A stretch of DNA of 34,881 nt from Wenzhouxiangella sp. 15190. Lineage in GTDB: Bacteria > Pseudomonadota > Gammaproteobacteria > Xanthomonadales > Wenzhouxiangellaceae. Shown piece by piece: positions 24,443 through 31,142 of the stretch (position 1 is the first letter of the stretch; each line of letters opens with the position of its first letter). The translations under genes and the position numbers were made by a program. The notes beneath the pieces are model-generated. The model was given only the letters and a program-made list of their open reading frames with translations. It was not told the origin of the DNA and did no database searches. The stretch is from assembly GCF_003417465.1 (NCBI RefSeq), contig NZ_QVMV01000015.1:1-34881 (forward strand). The letters run 5' to 3'.

Positions 24443-26569
24443 ATGACGGTCCCGACGAATACGCCGAATAGACGCGGGGTCGCCTGTTCCAGACTCCATG
24501 TCACGCTATTCGGCGCGTTCAAGCTGACCGGCCCCGACGGCCAGGAAATCGCCGTGACCGGGAAACGAGCGCGTGCCCTGCTGGCGATATTGTGCCTGGA
24601 ACCGGGCATCGCCATCGAACGTGACCGGGTGTGCGAATTGTTGTGGCGAGGGGGCTTCAGGGCGCAGGCCCGGGCCAGCCTGAGGCAGACACTGCTGGGG
24701 CTGAAAAAGCAGCTGTCGCCGGTCGCGCCGAATCTTTTCGACGTCACCCGCGATCGCGTCGCCATCAGCGCCGCGGCCGTGAGATCCGACCTGGCCGAAC
24801 TGGTATCGGCCCTCATCCACGGGCCGAAACCAGAGGCCAGCGAACTGCTGCTGGGAATCGGCGGCCGGCCGTTGCTCGGTCGACTGGATTTTGGCGAATC
24901 TTTCCAGCAGTGGCTGGACGTTCGGCGCGCACAGGTCGAGCAACGCCTGCAACGCGCCGTCGAGGACGCGCTTTCGGACTGGCAGCGACGCGGAGACGAC
25001 CGCGAACACGCAAGACTGCTGAATGCCTGGCGGCTGCGGGATCCGGCAACCGGGCCCAGCAAATCCGATGCAAGAATCAGGATTGCGGTGCTGCCGTTCA
25101 AGTCGTTTGACTCAGCCGATGATCAGGGCCATTTCTCTCAGGGTCTATTCGACGAGCTGATCACCACCCTGGGACAATCGCCGCAACTGCTGGTGGCCGG
25201 TCGCGGATCGTCTCTCAACACAAAGGACTCCGAGCGGCCGCTTCCGGAGATCGCCCGGGCGCTTCACGTCTCTCACCTGATCCAGGGATCGGTCAGACGG
25301 TGGAATAACGAGTTGCGTGTTCATGTGAGCCTGGTCGACGGCAACAGCGGCTTCGAGTGCTGGTCGCAGGGCTATCGCGGCAACACAGGCAATATATTCG
25401 GGTTGCAGGAAGACATCGCCCGGACCGTGAGCCGTGAGCTTGCCAGTGCGCTCGAGCTGGAGATCGGGTTGCCGGGTCCGCGCCGGACAACGCCGGACAA
25501 GGCAGCCTACGAACTCTATCTCCAGGGTCGCGCGCTGACCGCGCGCGCAATCGGCGACGGCGTGTTGGCCAAGGCCGTGGAACTGCTGGAGGCATCGCTG
25601 GCGATCGACCCCGACTTCGCCGCGTGCTGGACGGCGCTGGCCGAGGCGCATGTCTACACCGTGGTCTACACCCCATGTCATGACCGGCTCGAGAAGTCGG
25701 CCCGCATGGCCGAGTGCGCAGCCAAGGCGATCGAACTGGATCCGGCCCAAGGCCACGCGCGCGCCATGCTGGGAATCCATCGCTGGACCCAGAACGATCC
25801 TGTCGGCGCGCTCGATCTGGCGCACGAGGCCTACCGGCTCGAGCCCGACAATCCTGATGTCGCGTTGCGCCTGGGCTCGTTCCTGCTCTATATCGGCCGA
25901 ACGCGCGAGGCGCTGCCCTACATCGAGGCCGCGATCGACCAGGACCCGGTCAACGGCCGCAACTTCGGGATGCTTTGTGTCGCCCAGCTCAATCTCGGCA
26001 ACCTCGATCGAGCCGTCGCAGCCGGCCAGCGCATGGTCGATCTCGGCCTGCCGTCGATGTGGCTGGCGGTGGCCACGGCGGCATCGGGCGACCGCAAGCG
26101 CGCGGTGGAGCAGTACTGGCAGACGCGATTGTTGATGAACACGGTGATCTTTCCGCCGGCCGGCACCAGGCCGCTCAGCGGGCCGGCCCTCGATACCTAC
26201 TGGCGGCTGGCTGCCAGGGGTGTTTGCAGCGGACGCGCGGTTCACCGGAAGGTGTACTGCGCCATGCTCGACTACCTCCACGCAACCCTGCCGGATCCCT
26301 GCGACACCAGCATCGTCGCCCCGGCCATCTGGATGGGCTATGCCAGGATGGTCTTCAAGACCCTCGGAACCCAGATCACCCCGGCCAACATGTATTGCCT
26401 GATGTCGCTCTGGGCCGATATCGAACCCATCCGCCAGGTCCGTCTTCACCCCGAATTTCTCGCATTTGCCGAACGTATCGGCCTGCTCTCGGCCTGGGAC
26501 AAATACGGCTGGCCGGATCTGCTGCCCGCACCGAATTCCGCTGACCGCCCCCACCAAAGCGCGCATTAG
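24443..26569 (+). CDS. SARP-like DNA-binding / TolB / TPR regulator
   Basis: Large one-component regulator of 708 residues. The N-terminal winged helix (about 16-90) reads LFGAFKLTGPDGQEI, then RARALLAILCLEPG and RASLRQTLLGLKKQL. It is followed by a bacterial-transcriptional-activation-type helical segment (about 95-180), as in SARP/AfsR regulators. Residues about 212-340 (IAVLPFKSFD, HLIQGSVRRWNNELRV) resemble the TolB N-terminal-like domain found in CadC- and cyclase-type regulators. Residues about 350-600 are TPR-like helices. No transmembrane helix or kinase domain is visible, so it is cytoplasmic and likely senses a protein or small ligand through the TPR part. GGAG lies six bases upstream of the ATG. 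Downstream direct repeats (26581-26609) are its probable operator. Confidence 0.8.
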   Translation: MTVPTNTPNRRGVACSRLHVTLFGAFKLTGPDGQEIAVTGKRARALLAILCLEPGIAIERDRVCELLWRGGFRAQARASLRQTLLGLKKQLSPVAPNLFDVTRDRVAISAAAVRSDLAELVSALIHGPKPEASELLLGIGGRPLLGRLDFGESFQQWLDVRRAQVEQRLQRAVEDALSDWQRRGDDREHARLLNAWRLRDPATGPSKSDARIRIAVLPFKSFDSADDQGHFSQGLFDELITTLGQSPQLLVAGRGSSLNTKDSERPLPEIARALHVSHLIQGSVRRWNNELRVHVSLVDGNSGFECWSQGYRGNTGNIFGLQEDIARTVSRELASALELEIGLPGPRRTTPDKAAYELYLQGRALTARAIGDGVLAKAVELLEASLAIDPDFAACWTALAEAHVYTVVYTPCHDRLEKSARMAECAAKAIELDPAQGHARAMLGIHRWTQNDPVGALDLAHEAYRLEPDNPDVALRLGSFLLYIGRTREALPYIEAAIDQDPVNGRNFGMLCVAQLNLGNLDRAVAAGQRMVDLGLPSMWLAVATAASGDRKRAVEQYWQTRLLMNTVIFPPAGTRPLSGPALDTYWRLAARGVCSGRAVHRKVYCAMLDYLHATLPDPCDTSIVAPAIWMGYARMVFKTLGTQITPANMYCLMSLWADIEPIRQVRLHPEFLAFAERIGLLSAWDKYGWPDLLPAPNSADRPHQSAH

Positions 26570-26580
26570 TTAACACTGAT

Positions 26581-26609
26581 TGACGCAGAAATGACGCAAG
26601 TTTGACGCT
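26581..26609 (+). promoter_or_regulatory. Three 7-bp direct repeats, 11-bp period (SARP-type operator)
   Basis: TGACGCA (26581), TGACGCA (26592) and TGACGCT (26603) are separated by 4-bp spacers, giving an exact 11-bp period. SARP/OmpR-like activators are known to bind heptameric direct repeats spaced one helical turn apart. The repeats begin 12 bp after the stop codon of the SARP-like regulator and lie 80 bp before the DUF418 ATG. Confidence 0.75.
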
Positions 26610-26631
26610 GGCACCGTTGATTCGGTGCCGG
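26608..26631. repeat. Stem-loop in DUF418 promoter region
   Basis: GGCACCG (26610-26616) and CGGTGCC (26623-26629) form a perfect 7-bp stem with TTGATT as the loop; a G-T and a C-G pair can extend it. It directly follows the third direct repeat. There is no T-run, so a classic terminator is unlikely. It may be an operator or mark the end of the regulator transcript. Confidence 0.5.
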
Positions 26632-26649
26632 CCGCGGCGCAGGCTATTT

Positions 26650-26665
26650 TGTGATGGATATCACA
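26650..26665. promoter_or_regulatory. CRP/Clp-type site upstream of DUF418 gene
   Basis: TGTGA-TGGATA-TCACA is a perfect match to the CRP consensus half-sites and spacing. It abuts a -10-like TATTTT at 26645-26650 and ends 23 bp before the DUF418 ATG. Placed there, a bound regulator would more likely block than activate the promoter. Confidence 0.75.
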
Positions 26666-26688
26666 TTGAATCAGCCTGGCGGCGCAGC

Positions 26689-27909
26689 ATGACTGACCTC
26701 GCCCCAATCGCAAGCGCCGAACGTCACGAGGTTCTGGACGCGCTCAGAGGCTTTGCCCTGTTCGGCATCTTTCTGGCCAATATTCGTTTCTTCAGCGGCT
26801 GGGAGTTTCTCGGCGCGGACCAGCGAAGCGCCCTGGCCGGCAACGCATACGAGCTGATCGATTTTCTGCACCTGGCCGTCATCGACGGCAAGTTCTATAC
26901 CCTCTTTTCCTTCCTGTTCGGGCTGGGCTTTGCCCTTCAGCTGCAGCGGCTGGAAGGGCGCGGCGCGGCTGCCAGTCAGATCTACCTGCGGCGTACGAGC
27001 ATCCTGCTGGGTTTCGGCCTGATCCACCTGTTCGTGTTCTGGGTGGGTGACATTCTCACGCCGTACGCGCTGCTCGGTTTCATGTTGCTGGCCGTCCGCC
27101 ACTGGAGCGACCGGATCCTGCTGATCATCGCGGGCCTTGCGTTGCTCGTACCCATCGTCGGTTACGCGCTGTTCTGGGCGTTCGACGTGGATCCCAGCCT
27201 GGGCTTGTACAACCTGGCGTATGCCATGATGCCGCCGGGGGCTCAACATCCGATGGTCGATCTTCGCCTGAGCGACTGGAGCGAGCGGCTGCAATCCTCC
27301 TTCGCTCTTGGTGTGCTTCGTTTTGGCTATCTGTTCGATACCTGGCGCTGGCCAAAGCTCTTCGCGATCATGCTGCTTGGGTTGTGGGCCGGGCGCAGAC
27401 TCGTGCGCGGTGAACTGCTTGGCAACACCCGGCTGCTGGTCGGCGTGCTGGTGATCGGTGGATTGTCGGGGGTCATCGCCGGCCCGATCCTGGCCGCACT
27501 CGACGGGATCGGCTTTGATCGGCCGCATTCCCTGAACGGCTTGTATGCCGTCATCGCCTATACCTTTGCCGTGATTCCACTGGGCCTGGCCTATGCCGCC
27601 GGTTTCGTGCTGCTGTGGGGTCATGCTTCCGGCGGCCTGCGGTTTCTGACCGCGCCCGGGCGAATGGCGCTGACCAACTACCTGGGGCAGACCCTGATCG
27701 GACTGACAGTCTTTTACGGCATCGGTTTGAACCAGGCCGGCCAGTGGTCCGTTCAGGCGCTGATCGCGTTTGCCTGTGCTGTGTATCTCGTGCAGGCCGT
27801 CCTCTCCAACTTCTGGCTCCAGACATTTCAGTACGGCCCGATGGAATGGCTGTGGCGGACGCTGACCTATGGCACGGCGCCAAAGCTGCGTCGGGCGGTG
27901 GCGTCATGA
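26689..27909 (+). CDS. DUF418 (YeiB-like) multi-pass membrane protein
   Basis: Inner-membrane protein of 406 residues with about ten hydrophobic helices. It starts with the family's LDALRGFALFGIFLANI (about 17-33) and has a C-terminal DUF418 domain (LTAPGRMALTNYLGQTLIG, then GPMEWLWRTLTY near the end). DUF418/YeiB proteins are distant relatives of acyltransferase-3/heparan-acetyltransferase-type membrane enzymes; the substrate is unknown. The start at 26689 places the family N terminus correctly; the frame from 26602 would translate the control region. The promoter carries SARP-type repeats and a CRP-type site, so this is the most likely direct target of the upstream regulator. Confidence 0.88.
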   Translation: MTDLAPIASAERHEVLDALRGFALFGIFLANIRFFSGWEFLGADQRSALAGNAYELIDFLHLAVIDGKFYTLFSFLFGLGFALQLQRLEGRGAAASQIYLRRTSILLGFGLIHLFVFWVGDILTPYALLGFMLLAVRHWSDRILLIIAGLALLVPIVGYALFWAFDVDPSLGLYNLAYAMMPPGAQHPMVDLRLSDWSERLQSSFALGVLRFGYLFDTWRWPKLFAIMLLGLWAGRRLVRGELLGNTRLLVGVLVIGGLSGVIAGPILAALDGIGFDRPHSLNGLYAVIAYTFAVIPLGLAYAAGFVLLWGHASGGLRFLTAPGRMALTNYLGQTLIGLTVFYGIGLNQAGQWSVQALIAFACAVYLVQAVLSNFWLQTFQYGPMEWLWRTLTYGTAPKLRRAVAS

Positions 27910-28040
27910 AAGAAGGACAAAGGTTTCCTGGCCAGCCAGACATGATTTCGTGCAGAACGGAGGCTTATCTCCAAGCAGCCGAAAGCCGCGAAGACGCGGT
28001 ATCAAGCGTCAACACTGTAGAAACTCTAAAAGGAAATGCT

Positions 28041-28514
28041 ATGCAACGTTCAAATCTTGTGCGCGAATGCGCAATCGGTTTCTCCATGTTGCTGGGTGTA
28101 TTGATCGCCGCGCCAGCTGTAGCCCAATTGGAAGTCTGGGAAGACTATGAAGTCTCGGACGCTATCTGGTCACTGACCATGGTCAAGCTCGATCCGGGTA
28201 CTCAGGATATCTATCTGGAAGGCCTGAAGTCGACCTGGGTTGCAGCCAATGAAGTAGCGAAGTCTCTCGGCCATGTCGAGTATTACTCAATCCATGCCAA
28301 TCAGGCTGTCGCGCCTGATGCGTTCGATCTCCTGTTGGTTATCAAATTCCCAAGTACGGAAATGATGGCGCCGAGCCGTGAGCGATACAACGCGTTCATG
28401 GAAGCCTGGGGACAGGAGAATATGGATGCCAGCAACGAGAAGGTGCTCGAGCTGTATAACGAGATTCGCGAAATCCAGGGCGAATACCTCACCCGGGAAA
28501 TCACGATCAAGTAA
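28041..28514 (+). CDS. Small secreted protein of unknown function
   Basis: A 157-residue product with a Sec signal peptide (hydrophobic MLLGVLIAAPAVA, likely cut at about residue 28) and a mature domain of about 129 residues. The mature part (WSLTMVKLDPGTQDIYLEGL, LLLVIKFPSTEMM) has an alternating strand-helix feel that could be a dimeric alpha/beta-barrel, but no family is recognised. The ATG has AGGA eight bases upstream and starts the signal peptide directly. An earlier in-frame ATG at 27906 overlaps the DUF418 stop but would bury the signal. Base composition is visibly more AT-rich than its neighbours, which hints at transfer. Confidence 0.75.
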   Translation: MQRSNLVRECAIGFSMLLGVLIAAPAVAQLEVWEDYEVSDAIWSLTMVKLDPGTQDIYLEGLKSTWVAANEVAKSLGHVEYYSIHANQAVAPDAFDLLLVIKFPSTEMMAPSRERYNAFMEAWGQENMDASNEKVLELYNEIREIQGEYLTREITIK

Positions 28515-28529
28515 TCAGGTCGTCCACTG

Positions 28530-28556
28530 CGCTGCAGGGGGGTGTCTCTTGCAGCG
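28530..28556. repeat. Stem-loop after secreted-protein gene
   Basis: CGCTGCA (28530-28536) and TGCAGCG (28550-28556) form a perfect 7-bp stem around a 13-base loop, 15 bp after the stop codon at 28514. There is no T-run, so it is better read as an mRNA-end or processing hairpin than as an intrinsic terminator. Confidence 0.5.
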
Positions 28557-28597
28557 TGGCTGGACTCCCTTCGAGACATCTTAAAAGGAGAACTGCC

Positions 28598-28687
28598 ATG
28601 TACCGCTCAGGTCTTGTGCGCGCAGTAGGAAGCAGGACGGTAGGCAGTCAGCTAGCTTCATGTTCATTCCCCGGAGAGGAGCCATGA
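28598..28687 (+). CDS. 29-codon reading frame, duplicated gene-start remnant or leader peptide
   Basis: The frame begins with a strong ribosome site (AAAAGGAG) and encodes MYRSGLVRAVG followed by 18 further residues. Its first codons and ribosome site resemble those of the gene at 28041 (MQRSNLVREC), with TCTTGTGCGCG identical in both (28055-28065 and 28612-28622). Its TGA overlaps the ATG of the next gene (ATGA), so it would couple translation into the membrane protein. It is probably the 5' stub of a duplicated and decayed copy, kept as a translational leader. Whether the peptide itself matters is unknown. Confidence 0.5.
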   Translation: MYRSGLVRAVGSRTVGSQLASCSFPGEEP

Positions 28688-29502
28688 GTACGACGGTCTC
28701 ATGTCCGGATTACCGCACATCTGGCCGCGCGTCGGCTAGCTCGTTGACCCGCTTCATGGACAGATGGATCTTCGTGCTGATGGCGGCGTGGTTCATCGCA
28801 ATCACGCTCACCGGTTTCATCCCTACTTCCCTGGAGAAAATCGCCGCCGTCGAAGTCGGTATGCGGCCACCCTTCCCATTCATGCTGCATGCGCACGCCG
28901 TGCTGATGGGTGCATTCCTTGTGCTACTCCTGGTCCAGGCCCTACTAGCGGCAATGGGCAGGCAGCAACATCACCAGAAGCTTGGCATGGCCGGCATCGT
29001 GATGGCCCCCGCTCTCGTGGTGGTGGGTTGTCTTCTGGTTCCGATCATCCACCACCAGGTCTGGGGCATGATGCAGGCGGCTCCGCCTGAAGCGCAGGCC
29101 GAGCTTCAGCAGATCATGGTCATCATCAGCAACATCATGCTGCTGCAGATTCAGGTCGGCACCCTGTTCGCGATCTACATAGGCATCGCCCTGTATCTGC
29201 GCAAGTCCGACCCCGGCATGCACAAACGCCTGATCTTTCTTGCCGTGGCGCTTCCTCTGCCGGCTGCCTTCGATCGTATCGACTGGCTGCCCAACACTAT
29301 GCCCGAGACTCCGCTGGGCCCGATCCTGTACATCCTGCTCGCGGTGGCCCCGATGTTCATTTGGGGTCTGCTGCGCACGCGGAAGGTACAGAAGGCCTAC
29401 AGCCTCTGGCTGGCTGGCTTCCTGCCTTCCTCTCTGCTGATCTATCTGCTCTGGAACACCGACTGGTGGCAGGCCACCGCACCACGACTGGTGGGTCTGT
29501 GA
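28684..29502 (+). CDS. Seven-helix membrane protein with paired histidines
   Basis: The 272-residue product has about seven hydrophobic helices (near 28-46, 66-91, 101-122, 145-172, 182-197, 212-231, 238-257). Histidines lie near the helix ends: His69 and His71, His96 and His97, His123 and His124, and His180 in PGMHKRL. Such an arrangement recalls haem- or metal-binding membrane proteins (DUF2306/cytochrome b561-like), but no defined family was recognised. The start at 28684 has GGAGAGGA just upstream and overlaps the preceding short frame; an in-frame ATG at 28660 is less well placed. Confidence 0.8.
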   Translation: MSTTVSCPDYRTSGRASASSLTRFMDRWIFVLMAAWFIAITLTGFIPTSLEKIAAVEVGMRPPFPFMLHAHAVLMGAFLVLLLVQALLAAMGRQQHHQKLGMAGIVMAPALVVVGCLLVPIIHHQVWGMMQAAPPEAQAELQQIMVIISNIMLLQIQVGTLFAIYIGIALYLRKSDPGMHKRLIFLAVALPLPAAFDRIDWLPNTMPETPLGPILYILLAVAPMFIWGLLRTRKVQKAYSLWLAGFLPSSLLIYLLWNTDWWQATAPRLVGL

Positions 29503-29578
29503 GCCCGAATGTGTCGATGGGCAATTTGTGCGCCGCGGTGGTAACCAACGAATTCCGTCTGGACGCACGAGCCGAGTG

Positions 29579-29953
29579 ATGAGCGAACCCACGCCCACCA
29601 CGGACGACGTTGCCGCCGACTTTACGGCGCTGTGGCTGGCCGGGAAATTCCGCGCCGCCGGCGAGAAGTACTGGGCTGATGACGTGGTGAGCATCGAGCC
29701 GCACGCGCTGCCGGACGGCGCCGATCAGGTGTGCCGGGGTATCGAGGCGGTGCGAGCCAGAAATCTGCACTGGCTTGCGACTCACGGCATCGAGGACCTG
29801 AGCGTCGACGGCCCATTCGTGACAGGCGATCACTTCGCATTGTTCGCCGACATGCTGATCGCCCATGCCGGCCGGCGCACGCCGCACAGTCGAATCGCCG
29901 TGTTTGCAGTGCGCAACGGCCAGATCATCGAGGAGCGCTTCTTTTATGAATGA
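29579..29953 (+). CDS. SnoaL/NTF2-like protein
   Basis: A 124-residue cytoplasmic protein with the NTF2-like pattern: N-terminal helix (DVAADFTALWLAGKFRAAGEKYW), DDVVSIEP, then GIEAVRARNLHWL and C-terminal strands ending IAVFAVRNGQIIEERFFYE. Family members are isomerases, hydrolases or ligand-binding proteins; no catalytic residues can be named with confidence. It is 76 bp after the membrane protein and 59 bp before a VOC enzyme, with which it probably shares a transcript. Confidence 0.82.
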   Translation: MSEPTPTTDDVAADFTALWLAGKFRAAGEKYWADDVVSIEPHALPDGADQVCRGIEAVRARNLHWLATHGIEDLSVDGPFVTGDHFALFADMLIAHAGRRTPHSRIAVFAVRNGQIIEERFFYE

Positions 29954-30012
29954 GAAAGTCCGCCTGGCCCGCCAGGCGCCGTCTGCCACCAACCATTGTT
30001 GAGGAAAATGTT

Positions 30013-30594
30013 ATGCCTGCCACCCCCAAAGCCCTGGCCCACGTGGTCTACCGAACCCGCCGCTTTGCCGAGATGTTGAATTGGTACAGCACCGTGTTCG
30101 GCGCCAGGGTTCAACACCAGAACCCCGCGATGAGCTTTCTGACCTTCGACGATGAGCACCATCGGTTCGCGCTCCTCGACCTGTCCGTGATCGATCCGGA
30201 CGGATCCGAGCCGGAAGCGACAAACTGGGTCGGCGTCGATCACCTGGCCTGGACGCATGCCTCGCTGGAGAATCTCTTCACCAACTACGAGCACTGCAAG
30301 GCCAACGGCATCGAACCCTACTGGTGCGTCCACCACGGGCTGACGATTTCGATGTACTACGCTGACCCCGACGGTAACCAGATGGAATTCCAGGTCGACG
30401 CGTTCGACACCGCTGAGGAATGCAATGCCTATATTTCCGGCCCGCCTTTCGAAGCCAACCCGATCGGCGTCGAATTCGATCCTGAAGCGTGGCTGGCGGC
30501 CGTGCGTGACGGAGGCTCGTTGGACGATTTCCGGGTACGCGCTGTGCACGAGCCGGTCTCGCCGATACGAGGTGCAGTCAGTGAATTGCTCTGA
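30013..30594 (+). CDS. VOC-family (extradiol dioxygenase-like) protein
   Basis: The 193-residue protein has the vicinal-oxygen-chelate fold. Metal ligands can be proposed as His10 (LAHVVYRT), His77 (VDHLAW) and Glu125 (GNQMEFQVD), the His-His-Glu set of extradiol dioxygenases. The C-terminal YADPDGNQMEF is typical of that class. AGGA precedes the ATG at 30013. The substrate is unknown; related short proteins are often called catechol 2,3-dioxygenase-like or biphenyl-diol dioxygenase-like. It sits between two NTF2-like genes. Confidence 0.85.
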   Translation: MPATPKALAHVVYRTRRFAEMLNWYSTVFGARVQHQNPAMSFLTFDDEHHRFALLDLSVIDPDGSEPEATNWVGVDHLAWTHASLENLFTNYEHCKANGIEPYWCVHHGLTISMYYADPDGNQMEFQVDAFDTAEECNAYISGPPFEANPIGVEFDPEAWLAAVRDGGSLDDFRVRAVHEPVSPIRGAVSELL

Positions 30595-30713
30595 CGCGTT
30601 CCGCAAGTCCGACCGGCGCCCGGGACTCGAGCGATGAGCCTGACGCTCGTCACGCCCGCGCTTCATTCGCCCCGCGGCCCAACCGGAATCCACCTGAACA
30701 AGGAGAAAAGTCG

Positions 30714-31088
30714 ATGAACAATCCTCTCGCCGAGGGCGATATTCGCCAGATCGAGACGCTGATGGATACCTACATCGAAGGTGGCCGAACCGGGAGTGTG
30801 GAAACCCTGCGCCCGATCTTCCACGAATTGGCCACGATCTGCGGCCACGTCGGGCCGGATCTTTTCGCCGGCCCGATCGAGATGTTCTACGACTGGCATA
30901 CCGAGAACGGCCCGGCCGCAGACCTCGAAGCCGACGACATCCGGATCGATATCGAAGGCACGGCGGCGACAGCGCCCATCGAGCTCCACAACTGGACCGG
31001 ACATCGTTTCACCGACTTCTTCACGCTGGTCAGGATCGAAGATGGCTGGCAGATCATGAGCAAGGTGTTTTACCTGCACCCGGAGTAA
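30714..31088 (+). CDS. NTF2-like protein (putative lumazine-binding family)
   Basis: A 124-residue protein with the Lumazine_bd_2/NTF2-like pattern: IRQIETLMDTYIEGGRTGSVETLRPIFHELATICGHVG, FYDWHTENGPA, and the terminal TDFFTLVRIEDGWQIMSKVFYLHP. It is predicted cytoplasmic with no signal peptide. AAGGAG precedes the ATG. Despite the family name, lumazine binding is not shown. The 119-bp gap before it (30595-30713) holds no gene or clear signal. Confidence 0.82.
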   Translation: MNNPLAEGDIRQIETLMDTYIEGGRTGSVETLRPIFHELATICGHVGPDLFAGPIEMFYDWHTENGPAADLEADDIRIDIEGTAATAPIELHNWTGHRFTDFFTLVRIEDGWQIMSKVFYLHPE

Positions 31089-31142
31089 GGATTACCGAAG
31101 ACTTGGCCCAACATACAATCCAGTTCCACAAGGAATGCCACC

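Noticed and set aside
25145-26566. 473-codon minus-strand open frame
   Set aside because: It is a shadow of the SARP-like regulator's codon usage, with no recognisable motif and no ribosome site.
27906-28040. Upstream start (27906) for the secreted protein
   Set aside because: It would place 45 hydrophilic residues before the signal peptide; the ATG at 28041 has its own ribosome site.
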